Assembly: GCF_001921865.1 (NCBI RefSeq)
Contig: NZ_MSCT01000011.1
Span: forward strand, 1 to 64,000
Reading direction: 5' to 3'
From: Pseudomonas chlororaphis
GTDB lineage: Bacteria; Pseudomonadota; Gammaproteobacteria; Pseudomonadales; Pseudomonadaceae
DNA length: 64,000 bases
The position numbers and the translations under genes were made by a program. Shown here piece after piece: positions 42,856-52,042 of this stretch. The notes below the pieces were generated by a model. That model was not told the origin of the DNA. It made no database searches and saw only the letters and a program-made list of their open reading frames with translations. The first letter of the stretch is position 1, and the number at the start of each line of letters is the position of its first letter.

Positions 42856-43836
42856 ATGAATCTGCAAGACATGTTCAGTGTTGCCAACCTCACCGCAGCC
42901 GTGAACAAGCTTCCCGCGATTCCCGGCAAAGTCGGGGCCATGGGGCTGTTCGATGAAAAAGGTGTCACCAGTACCAGCGTTGTTATCGATGAGCGCGAGG
43001 GCCGCCTGGTATTGGTGCCCAACACCTCGCGCAGCGATGATCCCGCCCCGATCAAAGGCGGCAAGCGTAAACGCCGCACCTTTGAAACACTGCACCTGCC
43101 ACTCAACCGGCCGATCCTGCCTAGTCAACTGCAGGGCGTTGCTGCGTTCGGCCAGGAAGACACCGCCGCGCCTGTGGTGACGGTGATCAATGACAATCTG
43201 CAGGAGCTGAAAAACAGCATCGAAGCCACCCGCGAATTTCAGCGTGTGGGCGCGCTTCGCGGCAAGCTGCTGGATGCTGATGGCGAAGTCATCACCGACC
43301 TCTATAAAGAGTTCGAGGTCACCCAGAAGAAAGTCACCGTGCCACTCAGCAATGCCGGAACCAACGTGCGCAAGGCGTGCCTCGACGCGAAGCGTTTTTC
43401 CGAATCCAAGCTGGCTGGCGTGATGGTCACCGGTTTCCGGGCACTGTGTGGCCCCGACTGGTTCGATGCGTTGATTGACCACGAAAAGGTCAAGGCGGCG
43501 TTTGCCAACTACCAGGAAGCCCAGGACCGTCTCGGCGGTGATGTGCGCTCGGGCTTTACCTTCGGCGGTATCGAGTTCATCGAGTACGACGTCACCGTCA
43601 GCGGTCAGCGTTTTATTCCGGCCGACATTGCCCAGGTGTTTCCCGTGGCACGCGGCGTATTTCGCATGTTCAACGCTCCGGCGAACTACAACGAAACCGT
43701 CAACACCATCGGCCAACCGTTCTACAGCAAGGCCGAGGAGCGCAAGCTGGGTAAGGGCTGGGATCTGGAAGCTCAGGCCAACCCGTTGGCTATGTGTCTG
43801 TTCCCTGAAGCCCTGGTCGAGCTGAAGGCGGGCTAA
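42856..43836 (+). CDS. Major capsid protein, lambda gpE-like
   Basis: A 326-residue capsid protein with the lambda E-like pattern: MFSVANLTAAVNKLPAIPG, GVTSTSVVIDEREGRLVLVP and ALCGPDWFDALIDHEKVKAA. GGAG lies before the ATG at 42856. HK97 fold expected. Classical Mu uses gpT instead, so the head module is mosaic. Confidence 0.9.
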   Translation: MNLQDMFSVANLTAAVNKLPAIPGKVGAMGLFDEKGVTSTSVVIDEREGRLVLVPNTSRSDDPAPIKGGKRKRRTFETLHLPLNRPILPSQLQGVAAFGQEDTAAPVVTVINDNLQELKNSIEATREFQRVGALRGKLLDADGEVITDLYKEFEVTQKKVTVPLSNAGTNVRKACLDAKRFSESKLAGVMVTGFRALCGPDWFDALIDHEKVKAAFANYQEAQDRLGGDVRSGFTFGGIEFIEYDVTVSGQRFIPADIAQVFPVARGVFRMFNAPANYNETVNTIGQPFYSKAEERKLGKGWDLEAQANPLAMCLFPEALVELKAG

Positions 43837-43839
43837 CCC

Positions 43840-44271
43840 ATGCGCTACTGCACTCGCGCCGATATCGGCAAGGCCATCCCGGAGATAACCCTGGTTCAGC
43901 TCTCCAACGACGACCCCGCCGCGATGGAGCCCAACGAGGACGTCATTGAGGACGGCGTTCGCCAGGCTGAAGAGCTGGTCGACGGTTACCTTCGCGGCCG
44001 CTACAACCTGCCGCTCGATCCGGTTCCGACCGTGTTGCGCGATGCAGTGGTGTACCTTGCCCGGCACTGGCTGTATCAGCGCCGGCCCGAAGGGGCATTG
44101 CCCGACGCGGTGAAAGACAGCCGCAAGGACACCATCAAGCTCCTGGAAAGCATCCGCGACGGCGTGGTGACCATGGGCATGCCTGATGGGCAGGCTGCCC
44201 CTGAGCCTGGCGAGATCCGCGTTCGTGCCCGCCGTCAGCAGTTCGGCGGTGACCTCTTGGAGCGTTACTGA
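43840..44271 (+). CDS. DUF1320 / gp436-like head-tail connector (Mu gp36-like)
   Basis: A 143-residue protein with YCTRADIGKAIPEITLVQLS at the start and AEELVDGYLRGRYNLPLDPV, the DUF1320 core. It probably joins the portal ring to the tail. Overlaps the next gene by one base. Confidence 0.85.
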   Translation: MRYCTRADIGKAIPEITLVQLSNDDPAAMEPNEDVIEDGVRQAEELVDGYLRGRYNLPLDPVPTVLRDAVVYLARHWLYQRRPEGALPDAVKDSRKDTIKLLESIRDGVVTMGMPDGQAAPEPGEIRVRARRQQFGGDLLERY

Positions 44272-44753
44272 TGGCCCAGCCCAAAACCCAAACCAAGCAG
44301 CTGCTGGACGCCATGCAGAAGCTCCTGCAGGAGACCTTCGGGACAGAGCTGATGGTCGAGCTGTTTCCTGAAGACCCGGCACGTTACCGCCTCAACCACC
44401 CACGGGGTTCGATCTTGCTGGCCTACGGCAAATCGACCTTCGGCGGGTCCGAGGCCAGCGACTCGATGTTTCAGGCTCGCAATATCGTCATCAGGTTGAC
44501 CCTGGTGTTTCGCCAGCTCAACGGAAAGGACGGAGTGGTCAGCTACCTCGACGAAATCCGTGCCTGTCTGACGGGCTGGTTTGCACCGCACTGCGATCAG
44601 GCCTGCCGTCCAGTCGCCGAGCAGTACATCGGCCAGGCGGGGGGACTCTGGCAGTACGCCCAGGACTTCGCCCTGCGTGCCACTCAACTGCAGGTCATGG
44701 GTCCCGAAAGTGGGCCTCTGCTGACCGAACCCCGTTTTGAGGAGTACCCATGA
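44271..44753 (+). CDS. Mu gp37-like phage protein
   Basis: A 160-residue protein of the gp37 family (SILLAYGKSTFGGSE, IRLTLVFRQLNGKDGVVSYL). Likely a tail-terminator or connector component by position between gp36-like and the sheath genes; exact role unknown. Confidence 0.8.
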   Translation: MAQPKTQTKQLLDAMQKLLQETFGTELMVELFPEDPARYRLNHPRGSILLAYGKSTFGGSEASDSMFQARNIVIRLTLVFRQLNGKDGVVSYLDEIRACLTGWFAPHCDQACRPVAEQYIGQAGGLWQYAQDFALRATQLQVMGPESGPLLTEPRFEEYP

Positions 44754-44983
44754 AACTGACCCGCTACATCTATAACGGCCCGCAGAGCGGCGCCACTCTG
44801 CGGGTAGGCGAAGCCCGCGAACCGCTGGACGTGCAGCTGCTGCCGGGCAAACCCGTCGATCTGCCGGCCGATCACGAGTACACCCTGGTGCTACTCGAAC
44901 TCAAGCACCTGGTGCTTGCACCACCTGAAGCGAAGCCGGCCGGTAAGACTGCTGTCGCGCCTCAGAAACCTGGACAGGAGTAA
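44750..44983 (+). CDS. Small phage protein (Mu gp38 position)
   Basis: A 77-residue protein with a beta-rich core (RYIYNGPQSGATLRVGEARE, VQLLPGKPVDLP) and a Pro/Lys-rich tail. Located before the tail sheath as Mu gp38. Family not firmly recognised. Confidence 0.65.
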   Translation: MKLTRYIYNGPQSGATLRVGEAREPLDVQLLPGKPVDLPADHEYTLVLLELKHLVLAPPEAKPAGKTAVAPQKPGQE

Positions 44984-44988
44984 GCCCA

Positions 44989-46413
44989 ATGGCAGCTAAC
45001 TATTTGCATGGTATCGAGACCATCGAGGTCGAACGCGGCCCTCGGCCCATCCGTGTGGTCAAATCTGCGGTCATCGCCCTGGTAGGCACCGCACCCATCG
45101 GACCGGTCAATGAGCTGACCCAATCGCTGAACGAAGCAGACGCCGCTCAGTTCGGTTCGCACCTCACCGGCTTCAGCATTCCTGAAGCCCTGGTCGGCAT
45201 CTATGCCTTCGGCGCCGGTACGGTGCTGGTTGTCAACGTCCTCGATCCGGCGATTCACCGCACCAACGTTGTGGGCCAGGAAAAGCAGTTCGGGGATAAC
45301 GAGCTGCTGCAGCTGGAACACGGTGCGCTGCAGGTACTGGCGATCAAGTCGGCCGATGGCGAAACCACCTACAACCTGGGCACTGACTACACCGCCAATA
45401 TTCTGACTGGGCGAGTGACGCGCTTGGCGACCGGAAGCATTCCCGCCAACGCCCAGGTGAAAGCGGATTACACCTACGCCGACCCGAGCAAAGTGACTCC
45501 GGCCGACATCATCGGCGGTGTCACCGTCGCCGGCCGGCGTACCGGCCTAAAAGCTTTCCAGGACAGCTATAACCTGCTCGGGTACTTCCCGAAGATCTTC
45601 ATCGCGCCGGGCTTCAGCACCCTGAACTCTGTGAGTGTTGAGTTGATCGCCTCGGCCGAACAAGTCAGTGCAATGGCCTACATCGACGCTCCTATTGGCA
45701 TCACGGTCCAGCAAGCTATTGCAGGGCGTGGTCCTGCCGGTTCTATCAACTTCAACACCAGCAGTGACCGTGTGCGCCTGTGCTATCCGCATATGAAGGT
45801 ATACGACGCCGCGACCGATGGCGCACGTCTGCAGCCGCTGTCGATTCGTGCGGCGGGCCTGCGCGCCAAGATCGATAACGACAATGGGTACTGGTGGAGC
45901 ATGTCGAACCAGGAACTGGTTGGCGTGATCGGTCTGGAGCGGCCATTGAGTGCGCGAGTGGATGATCCGAATAGCGAGGTCAACCTGCTCAACGAAAACG
46001 GCATCACCACCGTCTTCAACTCTTTCGGTACGGGGTTGCGTCTGTGGGGTAACCGCTCTGCCGCCTGGCCTACGGTGACCAGCACTCGCAACTTTGAAAA
46101 CGTGCGGCGCACCAAGGACGTGGTGGACGAATCCATTCGCTACAGCGCGCTGCAGTTCGTTGATCGGCCTGTTACCAGCTCGCTGATCACCAGCGTCACC
46201 GAAAGCGTGAATCTGTTCATCCGCAAGCTGGTTGGCGACGAGGCGCTTCTCGGCGGCGAGTGCTGGTATGACCCCGCCCGGAATCCGCAAACCGAACTGG
46301 AGCTGGGACACGTCCTGTTCAGCTACAAACTCGGGGTACCTGTGCCGTTCGAGCGCGGCACCTTTGAAACTGAAATCACCGGGGAATACCTGGTCAATCT
46401 GGGGGCTCAATAA
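44989..46413 (+). CDS. Contractile tail sheath protein
   Basis: A 474-residue sheath protein. It starts with LHGIETIEVERGPRPIRVVK and SAVIALVGTAPIGP, and ends with the conserved sheath C-terminal pattern (GGECWYDPARNPQTELELGH, LVNLGAQ-like end). Forms the contractile outer tail tube. It shows the prophage is a myovirus-type particle. Confidence 0.93.
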   Translation: MAANYLHGIETIEVERGPRPIRVVKSAVIALVGTAPIGPVNELTQSLNEADAAQFGSHLTGFSIPEALVGIYAFGAGTVLVVNVLDPAIHRTNVVGQEKQFGDNELLQLEHGALQVLAIKSADGETTYNLGTDYTANILTGRVTRLATGSIPANAQVKADYTYADPSKVTPADIIGGVTVAGRRTGLKAFQDSYNLLGYFPKIFIAPGFSTLNSVSVELIASAEQVSAMAYIDAPIGITVQQAIAGRGPAGSINFNTSSDRVRLCYPHMKVYDAATDGARLQPLSIRAAGLRAKIDNDNGYWWSMSNQELVGVIGLERPLSARVDDPNSEVNLLNENGITTVFNSFGTGLRLWGNRSAAWPTVTSTRNFENVRRTKDVVDESIRYSALQFVDRPVTSSLITSVTESVNLFIRKLVGDEALLGGECWYDPARNPQTELELGHVLFSYKLGVPVPFERGTFETEITGEYLVNLGAQ

Positions 46414-46937
46414 TGGCCGGCTTTAGCGCGCACCGTATTTCCAACGCCAACATCTACCTCGACGGCACCAGCTTCTTCGGCAAGTGCGAAGAGATCGATC
46501 TCGGCTCAATCAAGACAGTATCCAGCGACTTCCAGGGGCTGGGCATGGTCGGTCTGATCGAGCTGCCGGATGGCATCGATAAGCTGGAAGGCAAGATCAC
46601 CTGGAACAGCCTATACGCTGAAGCGGCAAAGAAACTGGTGACTCCGTTCAAGAGCATCCAGTTGCAATGCCGCTCCAACGTCCAGGTGTTCAACAACGGC
46701 GGCCTGGTCGACGAGATCCCGTTGGTCACGATAATGACCATCACCGGCAAGGAGTATCAGCTGGGTAGTCACAAACCACGTGACCCGACCAAATACGAGA
46801 CTCCGTTCTCGTCCACCTACGTGCGCCAGTTAATCAACGGTGACGAGGTGGTGTTGCTGGACTACCTGTCCAATATCTTCCGGGTCGGCGGTGAAGACCA
46901 GCTGTCCAAGTACCGGAAGAATATCGGCCAGACGTAA
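46413..46937 (+). CDS. Major tail tube protein (P2 FII-like)
   Basis: A 174-residue protein with RISNANIYLDGTSFFGKCEE and ITWNSLYAEAAKKL. Length and place after the sheath match FII tail tube proteins. Ends the second late unit; a leftward cargo pair follows without a gap. Confidence 0.9.
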   Translation: MAGFSAHRISNANIYLDGTSFFGKCEEIDLGSIKTVSSDFQGLGMVGLIELPDGIDKLEGKITWNSLYAEAAKKLVTPFKSIQLQCRSNVQVFNNGGLVDEIPLVTIMTITGKEYQLGSHKPRDPTKYETPFSSTYVRQLINGDEVVLLDYLSNIFRVGGEDQLSKYRKNIGQT

Positions 46938-47393
46938 CTAGGAATTTGCGAAGTCGATCGCTGCCTTCGCGCCATAGGTTACGGCTTTGTTCAAGAAGTC
47001 AGAAGCAAGCTCTTTGACCTTGCTTGTCATACCTTCTTTTGCTGATGTCACGAGCTGTTCGCCCATGGATGGGCCTTTGACCTCTAAGCTCTCCGGAACG
47101 GCGGATAGCACACTCAAGGTCTGAGCAGTTAATACGCACTCCAGTCCGCCATTTGGATGGAGAATTCCGTGACGAATGTAGCCATGGTTTCCAAGCCAGG
47201 TAATTGTAGCCAAGAGAAATACACCATCTTCTCTTCGCAGCATATTCTCCTCCCCTGGTGCCCGCTCCCCAATTATTAGCTCATTCACGAAGCCAGATGA
47301 GTCGAGCGCTAATGGTACGGGAAAGCTCTCATACAGCTTTGCAAAGATTGCTCCGACTAGAATGTTAAAACGCTCGATATTTTCAGCTGCCAT
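46938..47393 (-). CDS. Cargo gene of unknown function (leftward)
   Basis: A 151-residue protein with AAGGAA before its ATG, opposite in strand to the late genes. NGGLECVLTAQTLSVLSAVP and a helical C-terminus (VKELASDFLNKAVTYGAKAA) are visible; no family recognised. AT-richer than the tail genes around it. Its stop is the base after the tail tube stop. It and the next gene form a leftward pair placed in a gap that Mu lacks. Confidence 0.65.
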   Translation of the reverse strand: MAAENIERFNILVGAIFAKLYESFPVPLALDSSGFVNELIIGERAPGEENMLRREDGVFLLATITWLGNHGYIRHGILHPNGGLECVLTAQTLSVLSAVPESLEVKGPSMGEQLVTSAKEGMTSKVKELASDFLNKAVTYGAKAAIDFANS

Positions 47394-47404
47394 TCTGAGT
47401 TTCC

Positions 47405-47602
47405 TTACCCATTCTTCTGTGTCACGCTTTTAATGTAGGAGCGTAGATGAGGGCGTGCAGCGCTCTCAGGGCTCAGATCGCCGAGTGGGCTTGTTTCCCG
47501 CTGTTCTCCATTGGGTAGATACACCGTCAACGTATCTCCGTACACGGCATAAGACGCCGAGTATTCAATACCTTCATGCTCGATTGTTACTTCATCTTCC
47601 AT
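47405..47602 (-). CDS. Small cargo gene of unknown function (leftward)
   Basis: A 65-residue protein read from the ATG at 47602; a GTG nine bases earlier is also in frame but has no ribosome site. It contains VTIEHEGIEYSASYAVYGDT and a DLSPESAARPHLRSYI tail. Upstream partner of the 151-residue cargo gene. Function unknown. Confidence 0.55.
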   Translation of the reverse strand: MEDEVTIEHEGIEYSASYAVYGDTLTVYLPNGEQRETSPLGDLSPESAARPHLRSYIKSVTQKNG

Positions 47603-47667
47603 TCGTGGCACCTGGCTTAACTATGCAAAGGGTATGTGAAGACTCGCTAACGAGATGCTGGAATCCT

Positions 47668-47688
47668 CTCTTTAAACTCGATTAAAAG
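47668..47688 (+). promoter_or_regulatory. 21-bp late element, copy 3 (before tail assembly unit)
   Basis: Identical to the other copies. It lies between a leftward cargo start (47602) and the rightward tail chaperone start (47765), so it might serve both directions; its imperfect dyad would allow that. Confidence 0.7.
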
Positions 47689-47764
47689 CCAGCGCCACGG
47701 CCAGGTGCGATGCTCAGGGCTCACTTAAAGCAGTCGATTAAACCGACAACCTGGAGCAACAAAG

Positions 47765-48175
47765 ATGGCCGAACCAATCAGCTTGACCCTCAAGTTTCCC
47801 TTCAAAAGTCCCAGCGCCGAGGAAATCTCGAAGCTGCCCATCAAGCGCTTGAAGCGCAAAGACATCAGCGCTGCCCAGGCAGTCGCCAAAACCGAAGTCG
47901 AGATGGAAACCATGCTTATCGCCAAAATGCTGGGCATCACCATCGAAGATCTCGGTGAGTTCGATATCGCTGACTCTAAGTCGGCCACCGAGGTTCTACG
48001 GGTAATGTCCGAAGGCGGTGACCTTGCTGAAGTGCTGGTAAAGCCTGCCGTCGCGGGAGTCCCGGCAGTCACCGGAGTGCCCTCTGAGACATTTCAGGAC
48101 GTGGCAGGAGATGGAGAGTCTGTTGCAGTCATGGGACGAGGCACTGTTGCTGGTGCTGAGGATGCAGCCGTCTGA
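47765..48175 (+). CDS. Tail assembly chaperone (gpG / Mu gp41-like)
   Basis: A 136-residue protein: AEPISLTLKFPFKSPSAEEI, LPIKRLKRKDISAAQAVAK, LIAKMLGITIEDLGEFDI. This is the phage tail assembly protein that precedes the tape measure gene. The C-terminal part becomes repetitive and low-complexity where a second, shifted frame takes over (see 48042-48275). Confidence 0.85.
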   Translation: MAEPISLTLKFPFKSPSAEEISKLPIKRLKRKDISAAQAVAKTEVEMETMLIAKMLGITIEDLGEFDIADSKSATEVLRVMSEGGDLAEVLVKPAVAGVPAVTGVPSETFQDVAGDGESVAVMGRGTVAGAEDAAV

Positions 48176-48275
48176 GATCGCCAGGCTGGACATGACCACG
48201 TACTGGCGCTGGGTCGAGTCTTGTGAGCGTGAAATCAACCGGCGGGTGGAGGCCGCCGAGAGCATGAACCGCTGA
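48042..48275 (+). CDS. Frameshift extension of the tail chaperone (GT-type)
   Basis: A second frame, +1 (equal to -2) relative to the chaperone, opens at 48042 and ends at the TGA at 48273-48275. It encodes MQPSEIARLDMTTYWRWVES, the form of GpE-like proteins read as a frameshifted fusion in many phages. Mu is known to use a -2 shift here. There is no well-spaced start of its own. The slip site must lie between 48042 and 48175; I could not fix it. Confidence 0.65.
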   Translation, partial: SLPSRESRQSPECPLRHFRTWQEMESLLQSWDEALLLVLRMQPSEIARLDMTTYWRWVESCEREINRRVEAAESMNR

Positions 48276-48363
48276 CACCCCCAGCACCATGTCCACCATC
48301 GGCACGCCGCCTTCTGCAATGGAGGGCGGCTACCAGCAATAGTCGCCCCTCGTAGAGAAAATT

Positions 48364-50955
48364 ATGGCCAATGAAGTTCGGGTTGGATTAAGGATCGGGG
48401 CAGTCGTCTCTGGCACCCTGAGTGGTGCATTCGGTTCGGCCAAGTCGACCGTGCAGCAGCTCGGCCGGGCAACTGATGGTCTGACAGCCAAACAGAAACT
48501 CATGGGCACCGAGCTGGCCGCGTCCCTGGCTCGTGGTGGTACTGGAATCGAACGTATGCGTCGTCAGTACGACCAGGCCGGTAGAACCATTGATCAACTC
48601 AAGATCAAGCAGGACCGCCTGAACACCAGCATCGCCCGTGGTGAAACCCTCAAGAACAAACGTGGCGAGCTTCGCGGCCAGGCCATGGAAACCATTGGCA
48701 CTGGCGCTGTACTGGGTGCGCCGGTTGTTCAGTCGATGCGCACTGCCATCGACTTCAAGGACCGAACCAATGACATCGCCATTACTGGTGGATTTAACGC
48801 GGCCGAAGAGACAGAACTCAGTAATGTAATGCGTGCTTCGGCACTGAAGTGGAATCAGACACAGACTGAAGTCGCCACCGGCACAGCGGTCCTGATTGCC
48901 GGTGGTATCTCCAGTGCCAAGGAATTGGCTGCCTATGCACCAGTGATGGCCAAAACCGCTACGGCTACCCGCGCCAGTATGGATGACCTAGGGTCGGTGG
49001 CCATCGCGCTCAATGACAATCTCGGCATTGGTGCAGCAGGTCTGGAGCGCTCAATGAACATGCTGGCCTTTGCCGGCAAGAGCGGACAGTTTGAGCTAGC
49101 GGACATGGCCAAGTGGCTGCCGCAGCTTACCCCTCAGTTTGCCGCCCTAGGCGTAACTGGCGAGCGTGCAGTTGCGGAGATCGGCGCTTCTCTGCAGATC
49201 GCTCGGCGCGGTGCAGGCAGCAACGACGAAGCGGCAAACAACTTCAAAAACTTTCTTTCCAAGTTAACTGCGAAGGACACGCTTAAGGCTTTTGAAGGGG
49301 CCGGAATTGATTTAACAGACGCTATGAAAAACTTGGTCGGGAAAGGTCTTACTCCCGTTCAGGCGATGCTGGAGGTTATTACTCAGTATGTAGGTAGTAA
49401 GGGGCCAGAGGCTGCTGATAAGTTTCAGAAAGTGATGGCCATCACGGATGATAAAGAGCGGCAGATTGCCCTCAGCCGTTTGAATGAAGCGTACAAGCTG
49501 GGGGAGCTGTTCGCCGATCAGCAGGTACTTTCTTTCGTTCGGCCGGCGATGGCCAATAAGAAGGATCTCGCCAGCATTCAACAGGGCAGTATCGATGCTG
49601 CAGATAAAGGCGGGCTTGATGCTGACTGGAACAAGCGCATGGAAAGCCCAAAGGAGCAGCTGAAGGCGCTGACCATTAATCTGTCGGATATCGGAATCAC
49701 TGTCGGCAGCGTCTTGCTTCCAGCACTTGTCGACGTAACCCAGGCAGTCAGGCCAGTACTGCAGTCGTTCGCCACCTGGGCCGGCGAGAACCCTGGTTTG
49801 ATAAAGGGTATCGTCGGCTTGGTCGGTGGTCTCCTGCTTAGCAAGTTGGCTTTCATCGGCGTTGCCTACGGGGCAAACCTGGTGCTATCGCCGTTCGTGG
49901 CCATCTCTACCACGGTCACCACACTTTCCGCCAAGTGGACCTTGCTGCGTGCTATGTGGCAAATGGGCAAGTTCGCGCCATTAATCTCCGGCCTATCCCG
50001 CACGGGGCGCGGCCTGGTGACGGTCGTTAGGTACAGCGGACTCTTCTTGCGTGGCCTGACTATGGCCCTAGGCGCGCCGCTGTTAATGGCTGCCCGTGGA
50101 GCGCTGGCCTTGGGCAAAGTCCTGGGCAGTACATTGTTATTTGGTCTGAAGTTGGTCGGCCAGACGGTGCTATGGCTTGGTCGAGCCCTGCTGATGAACC
50201 CCATCGGCTTGCTCGTCACGGGTATCGCTCTATCGGCATACCTGATCTATCGCTATTGGGAACCCATCAAAGGGTTCTTCGGGGGGCTTTGGGGCGAGAT
50301 CAAGACCGGCTTCAGCGGTGGTCTCAGCGGTATAGCCGGGCTGATCGTTAATTTCTCGCCGCTAGGCCTTTTCTATCGGGCGTTCACTGGAGTCATGAGC
50401 TACTTCGGCGTTGAGCTGCCGGCCAAGTTCACCGAGTTCGGCAGCATGATCGTCACAGGCCTGGTCAACGGCATCAGCAACATGGCCACGTCGCTGAAAG
50501 ACAGCGTGGTCGGTGTCGGTTCATCGGTGAAAGGCTGGTTTACCGAGACGCTCGGTATCCAGTCGCCGAGCCGTGTGTTCATGGGTTACGGGGCAAACAT
50601 CAGCGAAGGCGCCGCGATTGGCATCAGTGCGCAAGCCGGCATGGTGCGCAAGGCGGCGCTCGGCATGGCAGCACAATCGGGCGTCGACCTTGCACCACCG
50701 AACCCGGCCAACGTTTCCAGAGCGGCCATGATGGGCGGTGGTGGCGGTGTTGCTCCTGGTGCTGCTCCAGCTGCAGGCGGCCAAACTGTTATCAACTTCT
50801 CCCCACAAATCACCGTAGCTGGTGGGGCTGGCGTTCAACAACAGGTTCAGCAAGGACTACAGGCCAACTATCCCGAGTTCCTGCGGCTAATGGAGCGCTA
50901 CATGCACGACAAGCGCCGCCTGAGCTATGGCTTGGGTGACGGAGGGCTGACCTGA
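48364..50955 (+). CDS. Tail tape measure protein
   Basis: An 863-residue protein. The N-terminal third is a TIGR01760-like tape measure core (LSNVMRASALKWNQTQTEVA, MAKWLPQLTPQFAALGVTGE, GAGSNDEAANNFKNFLSKLT). The C-terminal part has several hydrophobic segments and ends in LGIQSPSRVFMGYG. It sets tail length and may help DNA cross the membrane. Confidence 0.93.
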   Translation: MANEVRVGLRIGAVVSGTLSGAFGSAKSTVQQLGRATDGLTAKQKLMGTELAASLARGGTGIERMRRQYDQAGRTIDQLKIKQDRLNTSIARGETLKNKRGELRGQAMETIGTGAVLGAPVVQSMRTAIDFKDRTNDIAITGGFNAAEETELSNVMRASALKWNQTQTEVATGTAVLIAGGISSAKELAAYAPVMAKTATATRASMDDLGSVAIALNDNLGIGAAGLERSMNMLAFAGKSGQFELADMAKWLPQLTPQFAALGVTGERAVAEIGASLQIARRGAGSNDEAANNFKNFLSKLTAKDTLKAFEGAGIDLTDAMKNLVGKGLTPVQAMLEVITQYVGSKGPEAADKFQKVMAITDDKERQIALSRLNEAYKLGELFADQQVLSFVRPAMANKKDLASIQQGSIDAADKGGLDADWNKRMESPKEQLKALTINLSDIGITVGSVLLPALVDVTQAVRPVLQSFATWAGENPGLIKGIVGLVGGLLLSKLAFIGVAYGANLVLSPFVAISTTVTTLSAKWTLLRAMWQMGKFAPLISGLSRTGRGLVTVVRYSGLFLRGLTMALGAPLLMAARGALALGKVLGSTLLFGLKLVGQTVLWLGRALLMNPIGLLVTGIALSAYLIYRYWEPIKGFFGGLWGEIKTGFSGGLSGIAGLIVNFSPLGLFYRAFTGVMSYFGVELPAKFTEFGSMIVTGLVNGISNMATSLKDSVVGVGSSVKGWFTETLGIQSPSRVFMGYGANISEGAAIGISAQAGMVRKAALGMAAQSGVDLAPPNPANVSRAAMMGGGGGVAPGAAPAAGGQTVINFSPQITVAGGAGVQQQVQQGLQANYPEFLRLMERYMHDKRRLSYGLGDGGLT

Positions 50956-51836
50956 TGTTTGCCATCCTGGGCGATATCGAATTCACAGTAGCAGGTGGCA
51001 TCACCGGCATGGAACACAGCGGCACGGCCGATTGGGCCGAGCATGCCCGTATCCAGGGCAAGCCGTTGCTGGAATGGATTGGTGAAGGGCTGGACGAGTG
51101 CAACCTGACCATTGAGCTGCATCCGCTGCTGGGCGATCCCGAGGCACGCTTGAAGGCGCTGCGGCTGGCCAAGGCCAAGCATGAGCCCTTGGCGTTCGTG
51201 ATGGGGTCCGGCGAGTATCACGGCGCCTTCGTCATCACCAACATCGGCAACACCATCCGCCGTGGAACCGCGACGGGCCAGATCCAGTCTGCGACTGTTC
51301 AACTGAGCCTGAAGGAATATACCGGCGCCTTCACTCGCAAGGTGGCTCATCCTGGTCTACTCGATACTGCCTTGAGCGGTACGCCTGCAGCTGCTGCAGG
51401 ATCGCCCGGACTGATCTCACGGCTGATGCCATCCCCCAGCACCGTGCAAGCGGTGATCGGTCACGCCAAGACGGCCGGCAACATGCTCAAGGCCGGCCAG
51501 AACCTGTACGAGACGGTGAAGAGCGGCAACGCCTCGATGATCCTCGGCCAGGTTCCGCAATTGCTGGGGGTCACCGCCCGCGCCATCGAGCCTTTGCAGG
51601 GGCTGACGGCCGCCGCGGGGCTGCTCAAGGACGGCGCCGATTTGTCGCGTCTTGGTGAAGACGTGCTGAGCAGTGTGACGGGCGCTCGCTCCGCGCTCGA
51701 TCCGGTCGACCTCGGCAACATCGTCGACCGGTTCACTGCGTCCCGTCAGTCGCTTGATCAGGCGCTGGCCACCATGGACGGCGCGAGCACTCGCCTTGCT
51801 GGCCTGGCCGCGCAAGTCCTTACGAGGAAATCTTGA
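50955..51836 (+). CDS. Phage tail protein U-like (P2 gpU family)
   Basis: A 293-residue protein with MFAILGDIEFTVAGGITGME and GNTIRRGTATGQIQSATVQL at the start, the gpU pattern. The extension after residue 130 is helical. Acts near the tail completion step in P2; lies between the tape measure and gpX as in P2. Confidence 0.85.
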   Translation: MFAILGDIEFTVAGGITGMEHSGTADWAEHARIQGKPLLEWIGEGLDECNLTIELHPLLGDPEARLKALRLAKAKHEPLAFVMGSGEYHGAFVITNIGNTIRRGTATGQIQSATVQLSLKEYTGAFTRKVAHPGLLDTALSGTPAAAAGSPGLISRLMPSPSTVQAVIGHAKTAGNMLKAGQNLYETVKSGNASMILGQVPQLLGVTARAIEPLQGLTAAAGLLKDGADLSRLGEDVLSSVTGARSALDPVDLGNIVDRFTASRQSLDQALATMDGASTRLAGLAAQVLTRKS

Positions 51837-52042
51837 TGTTTCTCACCCATGTCACCACCGAGGGTGAACGCTGGGATCAACTGGCGTGGCGATACTACGG
51901 CGATGCCCATCGGTATTTGCCGATCGTTGAAGCCAACAAGCATGTGCCGATCACAGGTGCGTTGCCGGCAGGTTTGACCCTGGCCATACCGATCCTGGAG
52001 CCCGTGGCCACAACTGAGGATCTGCCGCCGTGGATGCAATAA
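51836..52042 (+). CDS. Tail protein X (P2 gpX-like, LysM-type)
   Basis: A 68-residue protein with the gpX pattern (WDQLAWRYYGDAHRYLPIVE, PAGLTLAIPIL), a LysM-like fold. The ATG shares a base with the U-like stop. Minor tail component. Confidence 0.88.
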   Translation: MFLTHVTTEGERWDQLAWRYYGDAHRYLPIVEANKHVPITGALPAGLTLAIPILEPVATTEDLPPWMQ

